NCBI RefSeq assembly: GCF_024195295.1
Contig: NZ_JAMFTH010000001.1
Location: 806,001 to 870,000 of the forward strand
Direction of reading: 5' to 3'
DNA length: 64,000 bases
Source: Gilvimarinus xylanilyticus
Lineage (GTDB): Bacteria > Pseudomonadota > Gammaproteobacteria > Pseudomonadales > Cellvibrionaceae
This document shows positions 8,144-18,196 of the stretch, one piece after another. Each line of letters opens with the position of its first letter. The first letter of the stretch is position 1. The translations under genes and the position numbers were made by a program. The notes beneath the pieces were generated by a model. It saw only the letters and a list, made by a program, of their open reading frames with translations. It searched no databases and was not told where the DNA came from.

Positions 8144-8950
8144 TTGAACGTCTGGACGGTAGCCAATCAAAAAGGTGGCGTGGGCAAGACCACCACCAGC
8201 ATCGCTTTGGCAGGCCTTGCGGCTCAGCAAGGCCAAAGGGTGCTATTGGTGGATTTAGACCCGCATGGCTCCTTGAGTAGCTATTTGCGTCAAGATCCTG
8301 ACAGGGCCGAGCGCGGGGCTTTGTTTTTATTTACCGAACGCGAAAAAATAAGCCGCGACTTTGTACACCAGCATATTATTCGCAGCGAACATCAGGGAAT
8401 TGACTTGATTCCGGCGGCGACCGCTTTGGCCACCCTAGAGCGTAAATCTGTGGGACAGGAAGGCCTGGGGTTGGTGGTTAAACGTGCATTGCACGAGTTG
8501 GAAGGCGATTATGACCTGGTGATTATCGATACCCCGCCTTTACTGGGTGTGCTTATGGTAAATGCTTTGGCGGCGTGCGATGAGCTGGTCATTCCGGTGC
8601 AAACAGAATTTTTAGCGCTCAAAGGCCTGGAGCGTATGGTGAACACCTTAAAGATGATGTCGCGCTCCAACCGCCAAACCCTGCGCTACCATATTGTTCC
8701 CACCATGTTTGATCGGCGCACCCACGCCTCGGTCAGTACGTTTCGGACCATCCGTCACGACTACCCCGAACACACCTGGCCCGGGCGTATTCCCGTGGAT
8801 ACCAAATTTCGCGATGCCAGTAAGATGGGGGTCCCCCCATCCTGGTTGACCCAGGATAGTCGTGGGGTTGAGGCCTATCAATCGTTATACAAGTGGCTTC
8901 AGCGCCAGGGGGTAAAATCCCCGGCGCGCTCGGCCGGAGGGCTTTCATGA
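8144..8950 (+). CDS. parC: ParA-like ATPase ParC for polar chemotaxis arrays
   Basis: ParA-family ATPase; in Vibrio and Pseudomonas its counterpart recruits chemotaxis arrays to the cell pole and hands them to daughter cells. The deviant Walker A box QKGGVGKTT is at residues 9-17 and the Walker B-like segment VIIDTPPLLGVLM lies near 130. At 268 residues it is a short, HTH-less ParA, unlike plasmid ParA. The TTG at 8144 is preferred over the in-frame TTG at 8126 because GGAG (8133-8136) lies seven bases before it and the resulting MNVWTVANQKGG fits the family. Its stop overlaps the parP start (ATGA). Confidence 0.92.
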   Translation: MNVWTVANQKGGVGKTTTSIALAGLAAQQGQRVLLVDLDPHGSLSSYLRQDPDRAERGALFLFTEREKISRDFVHQHIIRSEHQGIDLIPAATALATLERKSVGQEGLGLVVKRALHELEGDYDLVIIDTPPLLGVLMVNALAACDELVIPVQTEFLALKGLERMVNTLKMMSRSNRQTLRYHIVPTMFDRRTHASVSTFRTIRHDYPEHTWPGRIPVDTKFRDASKMGVPPSWLTQDSRGVEAYQSLYKWLQRQGVKSPARSAGGLS

Positions 8951-9759
8951 CGCACCGGTCTGATGAGTTGTTGCAGGATTATCTGGATGATTTGCTGGGA
9001 AGCGAGGCGCCGCCGGTGCAGGTCGCGCCTCGTTCACCGGCGCCTGAGGAACACCGCGAGGCGGGGGTTCGAGACGCTAACGCAGAAAAACAGCGCCAGC
9101 TGCAAAAACTACTGAACAGCGCCAAGCTTCAGGTGGCGCAGGTCGCCCCTCAGAGTCCCCCCGAGCCCGAGATCAAGGAGCCGGTACCAGTCCCGTCGGA
9201 GCTAGAGCCCGCCGTGGTGGTGCCAGAGGACCTTACTCAACCAGAGCAGGCGGAAGCTGTTGCCCAGGTGCTGGATGAGCAGCTGCAGTGGCATGTCAAC
9301 GGACGCCCACACTGGGCGCAGGATGAATTTGAGGTGCTGCTGTTTAAGGTAAGTGGGCTGACTTTAGCCGTACCGTTGATTACGCTGGGGCAAATTCAGC
9401 CTTTAACCGATGAGCTAACCCCGTTGTTTGGCCAGGCTGACTGGTTTATGGGCTTGCAGCCGACACCGTCTGGCAAAGTGCGCACCGTTAATACGGCCAA
9501 GTTTGTGATGCCCGAGCGGTATGATCCCGAATTCGTGAAGACCGCCCAATACGTCATTTCCATTAACGGGGTTCCCTGGGGCTTGGCGGTTGATAAAGTG
9601 GAGCAACCGATACGACTTAATCCCGAGGATGTAAAGTGGCGCAGCGAGCGGGGCCAGCGCCCTTGGCTTGCGGGAACAGTAAAAGCGCATATGTGTGCTC
9701 TTCTGGATATTCCGCAGATGGGGCACTTGTTAACCAAGGCCGATAAAAATGCGGGTTGA
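8947..9759 (+). CDS. parP: CheW-like array-integration protein ParP
   Basis: Partner of ParC: the C-terminal CheW-like domain inserts into the CheA/receptor array and ties it to the polar ATPase. The N-terminal about 140 residues are Pro/Glu/Gln-rich and probably disordered, beginning with an acidic segment DELLQDYLDDLLGSE. The C-terminal CheW-like domain starts near FEVLLFKVSGLTLAVPL. The ATG at 8947 is chosen because it overlaps the parC stop and GGAGG lies five bases upstream; an in-frame GTG/ATG further up would lie deep in parC. The role is inferred from family and gene order; 270 residues. Confidence 0.88.
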   Translation: MTHRSDELLQDYLDDLLGSEAPPVQVAPRSPAPEEHREAGVRDANAEKQRQLQKLLNSAKLQVAQVAPQSPPEPEIKEPVPVPSELEPAVVVPEDLTQPEQAEAVAQVLDEQLQWHVNGRPHWAQDEFEVLLFKVSGLTLAVPLITLGQIQPLTDELTPLFGQADWFMGLQPTPSGKVRTVNTAKFVMPERYDPEFVKTAQYVISINGVPWGLAVDKVEQPIRLNPEDVKWRSERGQRPWLAGTVKAHMCALLDIPQMGHLLTKADKNAG

Positions 9760-9885
9760 GCGGTAAATTCGCGCAACGTTAAAACGGTCCTCTGGGGCAA
9801 AGGGTCCGCAGTGGCGCATTTTTTAATGCTATAGTAGAAACAGAGATGACAATGGCTCAAAAGAGCTGCGAGTGAGGGTATAGCC

Positions 9886-10371
9886 ATGGCAACCAATGCC
9901 AATCAGAATCATAACGCCGATGATCCCGTGTTGCAGTGGGTGACCTTTCGCCTGGATGGCGAAACCTATGGTATTAACGTGATGCAGGTACAAGAAGTGC
10001 TGCGCTATTCGGAGATAGCTCCGGTGCCGGGCGCGCCGGCCTATGTGCTGGGCATTATTAATTTGCGCGGTAATGTGGTGACGGTTATTGATACTCGCCA
10101 TCGCTTCGCCTTGCCAGCCGCTGAGGTCACCGATAATACGCGTATCGTCATTATCGAAACCGATAACCATGTGATCGGCATTATGGTCGACAGTGTGGCC
10201 GAGGTGGTGTATCTGCGTCAGTCCGAAATCGAAACGGCGCCCAACGTGGGTAACGAGGAAAGCGCTAAATTCATTCAGGGGGTTTGCCATAAGAACGACG
10301 AGCTTCTGATTTTGATTGAATTAAACAAACTGCTCACCAACGAAGAGTGGGCCGAGCTGGACGAGATTTAA
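9886..10371 (+). CDS. cheW: Chemotaxis coupling protein CheW
   Basis: Scaffold that links chemoreceptors to CheA. The 161-residue single CheW domain shows VTFRLDGETYGINVMQVQEV at its start, then the receptor/CheA-contact region around GIINLRGNVVTVID, and ends in an acidic tail. GAGGG lies about ten bases before the ATG. A 126-base gap separates it from parP; the string CTATAGT about 60 bases before the start could be part of a promoter, but no clear -35 is visible. Together with CheA and ParP it completes the array core in this cluster. Confidence 0.96.
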   Translation: MATNANQNHNADDPVLQWVTFRLDGETYGINVMQVQEVLRYSEIAPVPGAPAYVLGIINLRGNVVTVIDTRHRFALPAAEVTDNTRIVIIETDNHVIGIMVDSVAEVVYLRQSEIETAPNVGNEESAKFIQGVCHKNDELLILIELNKLLTNEEWAELDEI

Positions 10372-10379
10372 ACCTCGTG

Positions 10380-10766
10380 ATGGGCGCTGAATGGATGGTC
10401 TATCTGCTCTGGTTGGCGCCTGTGGCGCTGCTGGTGTCAGTGGTTGTTGCGCTGACGCAGGGGGTAAAGATAAAAGCGCTTAGCAAAAAGCTTGAGGCGT
10501 TGGAAGTCGAAGCGGCGAAGCGCGGCAAAGAACTCAACACTTTGCGCAGCGGCGCTGTGGGAATGGGACAGAGAATAGTGGCAATGGAGCGCCAGGATAA
10601 ACCCGGTGATCCCGGCGCTGCTGACGGTGCCAATGCGCGCCCCTATTCAGAGGCGTCGCATTTGCTGTCATTGGGCTTGGATCGCGACGAGGTGGCGAGT
10701 CGCTGCGGCTTATCTCGGGCCGAGGCCTCTTTACTGGACGCGCTGCGTAAAAAGCCCGAATCTTAA
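10380..10766 (+). CDS. DUF2802 protein of the chemotaxis cluster
   Basis: About 128 residues. One N-terminal membrane segment (WMVYLLWLAPVALLVSVVVA) is followed by a basic, heptad-like helix (about 28-65) and a C-terminal domain with a helix-turn-helix-like run (EVASRCGLSRAEASLLDAL). Proteins of this DUF2802 type sit directly after cheW in Pseudomonas cluster I; their function is not established. The ATG at 10380 lies nine bases after cheW with poor ribosome-site complementarity, and a GTG at 10377 is equally possible, so translation is probably coupled. A role at the polar motility machinery is suggested only by position. Confidence 0.75.
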   Translation: MGAEWMVYLLWLAPVALLVSVVVALTQGVKIKALSKKLEALEVEAAKRGKELNTLRSGAVGMGQRIVAMERQDKPGDPGAADGANARPYSEASHLLSLGLDRDEVASRCGLSRAEASLLDALRKKPES

Positions 10767-10782
10767 CGTTACGCGAGCCCCG

Positions 10783-11544
10783 TTATTGCGCGTTAAATCG
10801 TTCTCCGCTAACCCCTTCACTGTCTTCGCTTATTAAATACAAATACAAAGGCATCAAATCTTCGGGCGTTAAAAGCGTATCCGGGTTTTCGGCGGGGTAG
10901 GCGGCCGCTCGCATGGCGGTGCGAGTTGCGCCTGGGTTTATGCTGTTCACTCCGATGTTCTTATCCTCTAATTCATCGGCCAGAGTTTGCATTAAATTTT
11001 CTTGCGCCGCTTTGCTGGCCGCGTAAGCGCCCCAGTAAGCCCGCCCTTTGCGCCCCACGCTCGAGCCGGTAAACACAATGCGCGCGGCCTTTGATTTATC
11101 GAGCAACGGCAAAAGTGCTTTGCTGAGCAAGAAAGGCGCGTTGACGTTCACCTGCATCACCCGGCTCCAGGTATCCGGTGCATAGTCGCTGATGGTCATC
11201 CGATCACCCAGCTCCGAGGCGTTGTGGAGTATGCCGTCCAACTTGCCAAATTCTCCGTCCAGCACGTCGCACATGGACTCGAAATCGGCGTGGGTGGCCC
11301 CCTCTAAATTGAGCGGATAGATAGCCGGTTGGGGCAGCCCCTCGGCTTCTATTTCATCGTAAACCGCTTCCAGCTTTTCCATGGTACGGCCCAACAAAAT
11401 GGTGGTGGCACCATGGCGGGCAAAGCACAGAGCGGCGCTGCGGCCAATGCCGGAGCCCGCGCCGGTGATCAGAATAATTCTGTCTTTTAAAAGCTCGGGA
11501 GCGGGCTGGTAGTTCTCGGGGAGTCTAGCGATAGAGTCAGTCAT
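10783..11544 (-). CDS. yciK: Short-chain dehydrogenase, YciK family
   Basis: Classical SDR fold of 253 residues with the cofactor motif ITGAGSGIGRS near the N-terminus, HNAS in the middle, catalytic Ser in FTGSSVG and the YxxxK pair in YAASK. Opening residues and the MRAAAYP segment resemble E. coli YciK, an SDR of unknown physiological substrate. It is the last gene of the minus-strand run mtaD-ubiG-mupP-yciK, six bases after mupP, and converges with the DUF2802 gene only 16 bases away. The same order is known from Pseudomonas. The biological reaction cannot be read from the sequence. Confidence 0.88.
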   Translation of the reverse strand: MTDSIARLPENYQPAPELLKDRIILITGAGSGIGRSAALCFARHGATTILLGRTMEKLEAVYDEIEAEGLPQPAIYPLNLEGATHADFESMCDVLDGEFGKLDGILHNASELGDRMTISDYAPDTWSRVMQVNVNAPFLLSKALLPLLDKSKAARIVFTGSSVGRKGRAYWGAYAASKAAQENLMQTLADELEDKNIGVNSINPGATRTAMRAAAYPAENPDTLLTPEDLMPLYLYLISEDSEGVSGERFNAQ

Positions 11545-11550
11545 ATAATG

Positions 11551-12231
11551 TTATAGGCGCGTCATTCGACGGATAAGAGTGGTTAATTGTGTCGGGTCGT
11601 CAATGGTGTAGTCCGCTTGCCATTGGGCCGGGTCATCGTCCGCTTCTATGTAACCGTAAGTGCAGGCGACGCTGGCTGCGCCACAGGCCTTGGCGCAGTC
11701 GATATCGCGGCGGTGATCTCCCAGATAAATGATTTGCTCGGGAGCACATTTAAAGTGAGTGGCGGCGAGCAGTAGTGATTCCGGATCGGGCTTGCGATGG
11801 GTGACATGATCCGGACAGATCACAATGCCCGGGGGGGATGGAAAGTGAATCTGCTTAAGCAAGGCCTCGGTGTAAAGGGCCGGTTTGTTGGTGGCGATAC
11901 CCCAGCCCAGATTTTTGTCGGTCAGCCATTGCAGCAGTTCGTTTATGCCGGTGAAAGCCTTTGTGTGATCGGCAATGTGGAGCATATAGATTTCCAGCAG
12001 GCGCGCGCGCAACTCGTCAAAGCGTACGCTGCCGGGTTCTTCGCCGAACCCCAGCTTGACCAGGGCGGCGGCGCCGTTGGATACGCTGGCGCGCACTCTT
12101 TGCTCGTCCAGTAGGGGTAAGCCTTGCTCTTGGCGCAAACGGTTCAGAGCCCCGCCCAAATCCGCTGCTGTGTCTAACAAGGTGCCGTCCAAATCAAACA
12201 TAACGGCGCGATAACTTGATGTCTCGGTCAC
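11551..12231 (-). CDS. mupP: HAD phosphatase, MupP/phosphoglycolate phosphatase-like
   Basis: Haloacid-dehalogenase hydrolase of 226 residues with motif [16 protein letters not shown], motif II near ATNKP and motif [21 protein letters not shown]. Two activities are known in this branch: Gph removes 2-phosphoglycolate, and MupP dephosphorylates N-acetylmuramate 6-phosphate in the peptidoglycan-recycling route to UDP-MurNAc. The position between ubiG and yciK is that of Pseudomonas mupP, which is why that name is used; sequence alone does not exclude Gph. The GTG start overlaps the ubiG stop, so it is translationally coupled. Confidence 0.78.
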   Translation of the reverse strand: MTETSSYRAVMFDLDGTLLDTAADLGGALNRLRQEQGLPLLDEQRVRASVSNGAAALVKLGFGEEPGSVRFDELRARLLEIYMLHIADHTKAFTGINELLQWLTDKNLGWGIATNKPALYTEALLKQIHFPSPPGIVICPDHVTHRKPDPESLLLAATHFKCAPEQIIYLGDHRRDIDCAKACGAASVACTYGYIEADDDPAQWQADYTIDDPTQLTTLIRRMTRL

Positions 12232-12959
12232 AATTCAGGGGTATCCGCTTTGGTGGCGTGTAATATGTAGTTGACGTCTACATCCGTCGGGTCGAGCTTG
12301 AAGCGGCGGGTTAGGGGGTTGTAGGTAATCCCGCTGATATCCTGAAGCTCTAGGTCTGCCTCGCGAACATCTCGCCCCAGTTCGGACGGGCGAATAAAAC
12401 GGCTGTAATCGTGGGTGCCTTTGGGGAGCAGTTTGAGAATATATTCGGCACCTACCACCGCCATGCCCCAGGCTTTAAGGTTGCGGTTGATGGTGGAGAA
12501 GTAGGCGCTGCCGCCGGGTTTTAACAGCCGGGCACAGGCTGATACCACGCTGGCGGGGTCGGGCACATGCTCAAGCATTTCCAGGCAGGTGACAATGTCA
12601 TAGCGCCCGGGCTCTTGTCGGGCCAGCTCTTCCACGCTAATGCAGCGGTACTCGATGGATAGACCGCTTTGCTCGGCGTGCTGGCGGGCCACTGCGAGCG
12701 GCGCTTCGCCCAAGTCCAATCCTGTCACCTGAGCGCCGCGCTGGGCCATGGCCTCGGTAAGGATGCCGCCGCCACAGCCTACGTCCAAAACCATTTTTTC
12801 TGCCAGTGGAGAGCGGGCATCAATGTAGTTGGTGCGCACCGGATTCATGTCGTGCAGGGGGCGAAATTCGCCCTCGGGCTCCCACCAGCGCTGGGCAAGG
12901 TGTTCAAACTTGGCCAGCTCGGCGGCGTCTGAGTTTTGTGAGGCATGGGAATCGTTCAT
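12228..12959 (-). CDS. ubiG: Ubiquinone biosynthesis O-methyltransferase UbiG
   Basis: SAM-dependent methyltransferase that carries out both O-methylation steps of ubiquinone synthesis. The 243-residue protein opens with [19 protein letters not shown], a UbiG hallmark, followed by the SAM-binding motif [15 protein letters not shown] and the later [10 protein letters not shown] and LKPGG segments. The ATG overlaps the mtaD stop (ATGA) and an AGGAGT ribosome site precedes it. Ubiquinone synthesis points to a respiring proteobacterium. Confidence is high. Confidence 0.97.
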   Translation of the reverse strand: MNDSHASQNSDAAELAKFEHLAQRWWEPEGEFRPLHDMNPVRTNYIDARSPLAEKMVLDVGCGGGILTEAMAQRGAQVTGLDLGEAPLAVARQHAEQSGLSIEYRCISVEELARQEPGRYDIVTCLEMLEHVPDPASVVSACARLLKPGGSAYFSTINRNLKAWGMAVVGAEYILKLLPKGTHDYSRFIRPSELGRDVREADLELQDISGITYNPLTRRFKLDPTDVDVNYILHATKADTPEL

Positions 12960-14293
12960 GGTTGACTCCTGACGGGTTTAATCTTCGCTTGCCACTGCTC
13001 GGTGCGGGCGCGTATATCGCGCTCATCCAGAGTTTGCAAATGGCCCGAGAGAAGCAAGGCGCGCCCGGCCACCCAGACATGGCTTACCTTTAAGGCGCGG
13101 TTGTTGTAAGCCAGTGCCGAGGCCGGGTCGTAAATGGGCAGAGCGCTGGTATCATCCGCCTGGAGGGCGACGATGTCGGCGGCTTTGCCCACTTCCAGCG
13201 AGCCGGTAATATCATCAATGCCCAGTGCTTTGGCGCCGCATAGGGTGGCACAGGCGAGGGCTTGGTGGGCATTGAGCGCCGCAGGGTCACGGCTGACGGC
13301 TTTGGCCAGTAGGGCCGCAGTTTGGATTTCCTCCAGCATATTCAGATTGTTATTACTGGCCGCGCCATCGGTGCCCAGGGCGACATTGACCCCTGCCTCT
13401 TGCAGCTTCGCGACCGGGCAAAAGCCGCTGGCAAGTTTTAAGTTGGATTCGGGGCAGTGGATGACGTGAGCGCCGCTATTGGCAATGGTCTGAATGTCGT
13501 CATCATTTAACTGTGTCATGTGTACGCACTGGGTTTGCGGTGTCAAAAGCCCCAGCTGGTAAAGTCGCTCAATAGGGCGAACCCCCGTGTCGCGGTAGGC
13601 ATCATCAACCTCTTGCACGGTTTCGTGCAGGTGGATTTGGATGGGGGCCTGTAGCTCCTCCGCCAAGGTGGCAACTTTCGCCAAGTGCGGATCTGAGACC
13701 GTATAGGGGGCATGGGGCCCAAAGCCTATGCGAATCAGGTCATCCGCCCGATATTCGTCGTGTAGTGCCAGTCCTTTGGCGAAATAGTCGTCCGGCCCCT
13801 GGCCCCAGCTGGTGGGAAAATCCAAAATCGGGAAGGTGATTTGGGCGCGCATATGGGCCTTGCGCGCCACCTGAGCCGCTTGCTCGGGAAAAAAGTACAT
13901 ATCCGCAAAGCATGTGGTGCCACTTTTTATCATTTCCGCAATCGCAAGCTCGGTGCCGTCGTGCACAAACTCGGCGTCCACGTGTTCTGCCTCGGCGGGC
14001 CATATATGGTCGTTAAGCCAGGTTTGCAGGGCAAAGTCGTCAGCGTAGCCGCGCAAAAGGTTCATGGCGGCGTGTCCGTGGGCGTTGATCAATCCGGGAA
14101 TCACAATGTGGCGGTCCAGGTTTACCGCCTGCTCTGGCTCAAAGCGCTTGCGGGCCTCGGCCTGTGGTACCAGGGCGATAATCTTCTGGCGGTGAATGAC
14201 CAGAGCGCAGTCTTCGAACACGCGGTTGGCGGGGACCACGGGGATTATCCAGCGCGCATTGATCAATAAGTGGACAGCTTGCTTGGCGGTCAT
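12956..14293 (-). CDS. mtaD: 5-methylthioadenosine/S-adenosylhomocysteine deaminase (TRZ/ATZ family)
   Basis: Amidohydrolase-superfamily enzyme of 445 residues that deaminates MTA/SAH-type adenosine derivatives in methyl-cycle salvage. Metal ligands are visible in order: [11 protein letters not shown] (HxH), HLHETVQE, and later [12 protein letters not shown] and [11 protein letters not shown], where the terminal aspartate is catalytic. Position immediately upstream of ubiG, a SAM-using methyltransferase, matches Pseudomonas and makes sense because SAH is the product of that reaction. Related guanine or s-triazine deaminases share the fold, so the exact substrate is inferred. It diverges from gyrA across a 230-base gap. 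Confidence 0.88.
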   Translation of the reverse strand: MTAKQAVHLLINARWIIPVVPANRVFEDCALVIHRQKIIALVPQAEARKRFEPEQAVNLDRHIVIPGLINAHGHAAMNLLRGYADDFALQTWLNDHIWPAEAEHVDAEFVHDGTELAIAEMIKSGTTCFADMYFFPEQAAQVARKAHMRAQITFPILDFPTSWGQGPDDYFAKGLALHDEYRADDLIRIGFGPHAPYTVSDPHLAKVATLAEELQAPIQIHLHETVQEVDDAYRDTGVRPIERLYQLGLLTPQTQCVHMTQLNDDDIQTIANSGAHVIHCPESNLKLASGFCPVAKLQEAGVNVALGTDGAASNNNLNMLEEIQTAALLAKAVSRDPAALNAHQALACATLCGAKALGIDDITGSLEVGKAADIVALQADDTSALPIYDPASALAYNNRALKVSHVWVAGRALLLSGHLQTLDERDIRARTEQWQAKIKPVRSQP

Positions 14294-14523
14294 AGTCTTT
14301 CCTGTGGCGAGCCCGGATACAAAACCGCGATTATATCGTATGCGGCCCGGTCTGTGGGCGATAGCAGGGTTTGCAGGCGCACCTATCCGTCTGATTTTAT
14401 GGTAATATTGCTGACTTTATGTCCGTTTGTGTAGTGCGGGCAGCCGGTCGGCGCTACGCCGACCCCGCGGCCTGTGGCAAGGCCTAAAACACCGCTTTAA
14501 GACAATAAGGAATCCGTGGATCC

Positions 14524-17091
14524 ATGGGCGATTTAGCGAAAGAAGTATTACCCGTCAATATTGAAGATGAGCTCAAGCAGTCCTATCTGGACTACGCCAT
14601 GAGCGTCATTGTGGGGCGCGCTTTGCCCGATGTGCGAGATGGCTTAAAGCCCGTGCATCGGCGCGTACTCTTCGCCATGAGCGAGTTAAAAAACGACTGG
14701 AATAAATCCTACTTAAAGTCGGCGCGTGTAGTCGGCGATGTGATTGGTAAATATCACCCGCACGGCGATTCAGCGGTGTACGACACGGTGGTGCGTATGG
14801 CGCAGCCTTTCTCGCTGCGCTACATGCTGGTGGATGGCCAGGGTAACTTCGGTTCGGTGGACGGCGATAGTGCCGCGGCCATGCGTTATACCGAAGTGCG
14901 GATGCAGAAAATCGCCCACGAGCTGCTTGCCGACCTGGATAAAGAAACCGTCGATTATGTGCCCAACTACGACGGCAGCGAGCAAATTCCCGATGTCTTG
15001 CCGACTCGCGTGCCCAACTTGCTGGTGAATGGTTCGTCCGGTATCGCTGTGGGTATGGCCACCAATATTCCGCCGCACAACTTAAAAGAGGTGGTGCAGG
15101 GCTGCTTGGCGCTGATCGACAACGAAGACATTACCATTGACGAGTTAATGGAATACATTCCGGGGCCTGATTTTCCCACCGGGGCGATCATCAACGGCCG
15201 CGCGGGGATTGTACAGGCCTATCGAACCGGTCGCGGGCGTATTTATATCCGTGCCAAAGCGGATATCGAGACCGACGCCAAAACCGGTCGCGAAACCATC
15301 ATCATTACCGAAATTCCCTACCAGTTAAACAAAGCGCGGCTGATCGAAAAAATCGCCGAACTGGTGAAAGACAAAAAGATTGAAGGCATTAGCGAGCTGC
15401 GCGACGAGTCCGATAAAGACGGCCTGCGGGTGGTGATCGAGGTCAAGCGCACCGAATCGGCCGATGTGTTGTTGAATAATCTTTACGCCCAGACCCAGCT
15501 GCAAAATGTTTTCGGGATCAATATCGTTGCTCTGGTCGATGGCCAGCCCAAGGTACTCAATCTAAAAGAGTTGCTCGAAGCCTTTGTCCGTCACCGTCGC
15601 GAGGTAGTCACTCGCCGTACGGTTTACTTGCTGCGCAAGGCGCGCGAGCGGGGTCATATTCTGGAAGGTTTGGCGGTTGCGATTGCCAATATCGACCCCG
15701 TAATCGAGCTGATAAAAAGCTCGCCCACACCGGCTGAAGCCAAAGAGGGATTGATTTCGCGCGGTTGGGATGCATCGGAAATGGGTCAGTTTTTAGAGCG
15801 CGCCGGTGAAGATGCCTGCCGCCCCGAAGATCTGCCCGATAGTTTCGGTATGCGCGAGGGGAAATACTATTTATCCCCCGCTCAGGCCCAGGCGATTCTG
15901 GAGTTGCGCTTGCATCGTCTGACTGGCATGGAGCACGATAAGCTGCTGGCCGAGTACCAAGAAAAAGTCGAGCAAATCGCCGAGTATCTGGAAATTTTGG
16001 CCAACTTTAGCCGCCTGATGGAAGTGATTCGCGAAGAGCTGGAAACCATTGTGCAAGAGTACGGCGATGAGCGTCGCACCGAAATTACCGCCTCTACGCT
16101 GGATTTAACCGTTGAAGATTTGATCAATGAAGAGCAGCGGGTGGTGACCATTTCCCACGGCGGTTACGCCAAAAGTCAGCCCCTGGACGATTACCAGGCG
16201 CAGCGTCGCGGCGGCATGGGTAAAAGTGCTACCTCGGTAAAAGATGAGGATTTTGTCGAGCATCTCTTGGTGGCCAGTACCCACGACACGGTGCTGTGTT
16301 TTACCAGTGCGGGCAAGGTTTACTGGCTTAAGGTTTACCAGATTCCCCTGGCGGGCCGCCAGTCGCGCGGACGCCCAGTGGTGAATTTAATGCCGCTGGA
16401 AGAGGGCGAGCGCATTACTTCCATTCTTCCGGTTAAAGAGTTTGACGCCGATCACTTTGTGTTTATGGCGACCGAGAAGGGCACCGTGAAGAAAACCTCA
16501 TTGGATCAGTTCTCGCGTCCGCGCAGCGTGGGCTTGCGGGCGATTGAGCTGGATGAGGGTGATCACCTGGTTTACACCGATATTACTAATGGCGAGCGCG
16601 ACATTGTGCTGTTTGCCAGCAACGGCAAGGCGGCGCGTTTTAACGAGTCGGCGGTACGCTCTATGGGCCGGATCAGTCGCGGTGTGCGCGGTATTAAAAT
16701 GGCCGAGGGGCAATCGGTGATTGGCATGGTGGTCCCCGTTGAGGGGGGCAAAGTGCTCACGGTCAGCGAAAATGGTTACGGTAAACGTACCGAGGTGGAA
16801 GAGTTTCCAGTCAAAGGCCGAGGCGGTCAGGGCGTAATCGCCATGGCGGTCACCGATCGCAATGGCCCCTTGGTGGGCGCGGTACAGGTGCTCGACGGCG
16901 AAGAGATTATGCTGATTTCGGATCAGGGCACCATGGTGAGAAACCGCGTCGATGAAGTCTCTGTGCTAAGCCGTAACACCCAGGGTGTGCGATTGATCAA
17001 ACTGCGTGAAAATGAGCACTTAAAAGGCCTGGCCCGGATTGAGGATGCCGGCGACGAAGAAGGCGAAGAGGGCGAGGCGGAGGACGCATAA
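14524..17091 (+). CDS. gyrA: DNA gyrase subunit A
   Basis: Breakage-reunion subunit of gyrase, 855 residues. The catalytic tyrosine is Y122 (MRYTEVRM). The quinolone-resistance region reads [17 protein letters not shown], with S83 and D87 in the wild-type state, and numbering matches E. coli exactly. The C-terminal beta-pinwheel begins with the GyrA box at 560-566, here QRRGGMG: position 565 is Met instead of the usual Lys/Arg. The protein ends in an acidic tail ([16 protein letters not shown]), as in many gammaproteobacteria. An AAGGAAT-type site precedes the ATG. Only two bases separate it from pheA; serC, usual here in Pseudomonas, is absent. Confidence 0.98.
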   Translation: MGDLAKEVLPVNIEDELKQSYLDYAMSVIVGRALPDVRDGLKPVHRRVLFAMSELKNDWNKSYLKSARVVGDVIGKYHPHGDSAVYDTVVRMAQPFSLRYMLVDGQGNFGSVDGDSAAAMRYTEVRMQKIAHELLADLDKETVDYVPNYDGSEQIPDVLPTRVPNLLVNGSSGIAVGMATNIPPHNLKEVVQGCLALIDNEDITIDELMEYIPGPDFPTGAIINGRAGIVQAYRTGRGRIYIRAKADIETDAKTGRETIIITEIPYQLNKARLIEKIAELVKDKKIEGISELRDESDKDGLRVVIEVKRTESADVLLNNLYAQTQLQNVFGINIVALVDGQPKVLNLKELLEAFVRHRREVVTRRTVYLLRKARERGHILEGLAVAIANIDPVIELIKSSPTPAEAKEGLISRGWDASEMGQFLERAGEDACRPEDLPDSFGMREGKYYLSPAQAQAILELRLHRLTGMEHDKLLAEYQEKVEQIAEYLEILANFSRLMEVIREELETIVQEYGDERRTEITASTLDLTVEDLINEEQRVVTISHGGYAKSQPLDDYQAQRRGGMGKSATSVKDEDFVEHLLVASTHDTVLCFTSAGKVYWLKVYQIPLAGRQSRGRPVVNLMPLEEGERITSILPVKEFDADHFVFMATEKGTVKKTSLDQFSRPRSVGLRAIELDEGDHLVYTDITNGERDIVLFASNGKAARFNESAVRSMGRISRGVRGIKMAEGQSVIGMVVPVEGGKVLTVSENGYGKRTEVEEFPVKGRGGQGVIAMAVTDRNGPLVGAVQVLDGEEIMLISDQGTMVRNRVDEVSVLSRNTQGVRLIKLRENEHLKGLARIEDAGDEEGEEGEAEDA

Positions 17092-17093
17092 CC

Positions 17094-18194
17094 ATGGCTG
17101 ATCAGCCGCAAAAAGAACAATTGCTCGCGCTGCGCGATCGAATTGATGCCCTGGATGCCGATATCGGCAAGTTAATTTCCGAGCGCGCCCGCTGCGCTCA
17201 GCAAGTCGCCGACGTTAAAAATGCCAGTGGTGATGGTGAAGTGCTTTACTATCGCCCCGAGCGCGAAGCCCAGGTGTTGCGTAAGGCGATGGAGCGCAAC
17301 CAGGGGCCGCTTAGCGATGAAGAAATGGCGCGCCTGTTTCGCGAGATTATGTCCGCCTGCCTGGCTTTGGAACAGCCCATTAAAGTGGCGTACCTGGGGC
17401 CCGAGGGCACTTTTACCCAGCAGGCGGCGCTTAAGCATTTTGGTGCTTCGGCGGTTACCAAACCGTTTTCGGCGATTGATGAAGTCTTCCGCGAAGTCGA
17501 AGCGGGGGCGGTAAACTATGGTGTGGTGCCGGTAGAAAACTCTACCGAGGGGGTGGTTAGCCATACCCTGGACAATTTTATGAACTCAAACCTCAAAATA
17601 TGTGGTGAGGTTGAGCTTCGGGTGCATCACAACTTGGTGGTCTCCAGTGTCACCAATGTTAATAGTATTTCGCGTATATACTCCCACGGGCAATCTTTAG
17701 CTCAGTGTCGCAAATGGCTCGACGCTCATTACCCCAAGGCCGAGCGAATCGCTGTTTCCAGTAATGCCGAAGCGGCGCGGCGTATTCGGGGGGAGTGGAA
17801 TGCCGCGGCTATTGCGCCCACTCAAGCCGCTGAGCTTTATGAGCTGGAGATTATTGCCGATAAAATCGAAGATCAGCCGGATAACAGCACCCGATTTTTG
17901 ATTATTGGCGCCGAGGAAGTCGAGCCCAGTGGCGACGACAAAACCTCGATTTTGGTGGCCATGCGCAATCAACCGGGGGCGTTGCATAATTTGTTAGAGC
18001 CCTTTCACCGCAACGAGATTGATCTAACTCGGGTGGAAACCCGCCCCTCGCGAACCGGCGTGTGGACCTATGTATTCTTTGTCGATTTTAACGGCCACCA
18101 AAAAGACCCGGTGGTGCGTGAAACTCTGGACGAAGTGTCAGCCCGCGTCGCTGATTTGAAAGTGCTGGGTGCCTACCCTAAGGCTGTGCTCTGA
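17094..18194 (+). CDS. pheA: Bifunctional chorismate mutase/prephenate dehydratase PheA
   Basis: Converts chorismate to prephenate and then phenylpyruvate for phenylalanine synthesis. Three parts are visible in 366 residues: an AroQ-type chorismate mutase (about 1-95, LLALRDRIDALDADIGKLI), the dehydratase domain from KVAYLGPEGTFTQQAALKHFG with the VPVENSTEGVV motif, and a C-terminal ACT domain (SILVAMRNQPGALHNLLEPF, RVETRPSR) for feedback inhibition by phenylalanine. GGAGG lies just before the ATG inside the gyrA end, so the two genes are probably co-transcribed. No leader-peptide attenuator is visible because the gap is only two bases. Confidence 0.97.
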   Translation: MADQPQKEQLLALRDRIDALDADIGKLISERARCAQQVADVKNASGDGEVLYYRPEREAQVLRKAMERNQGPLSDEEMARLFREIMSACLALEQPIKVAYLGPEGTFTQQAALKHFGASAVTKPFSAIDEVFREVEAGAVNYGVVPVENSTEGVVSHTLDNFMNSNLKICGEVELRVHHNLVVSSVTNVNSISRIYSHGQSLAQCRKWLDAHYPKAERIAVSSNAEAARRIRGEWNAAAIAPTQAAELYELEIIADKIEDQPDNSTRFLIIGAEEVEPSGDDKTSILVAMRNQPGALHNLLEPFHRNEIDLTRVETRPSRTGVWTYVFFVDFNGHQKDPVVRETLDEVSARVADLKVLGAYPKAVL

Positions 18195-18196
18195 GT

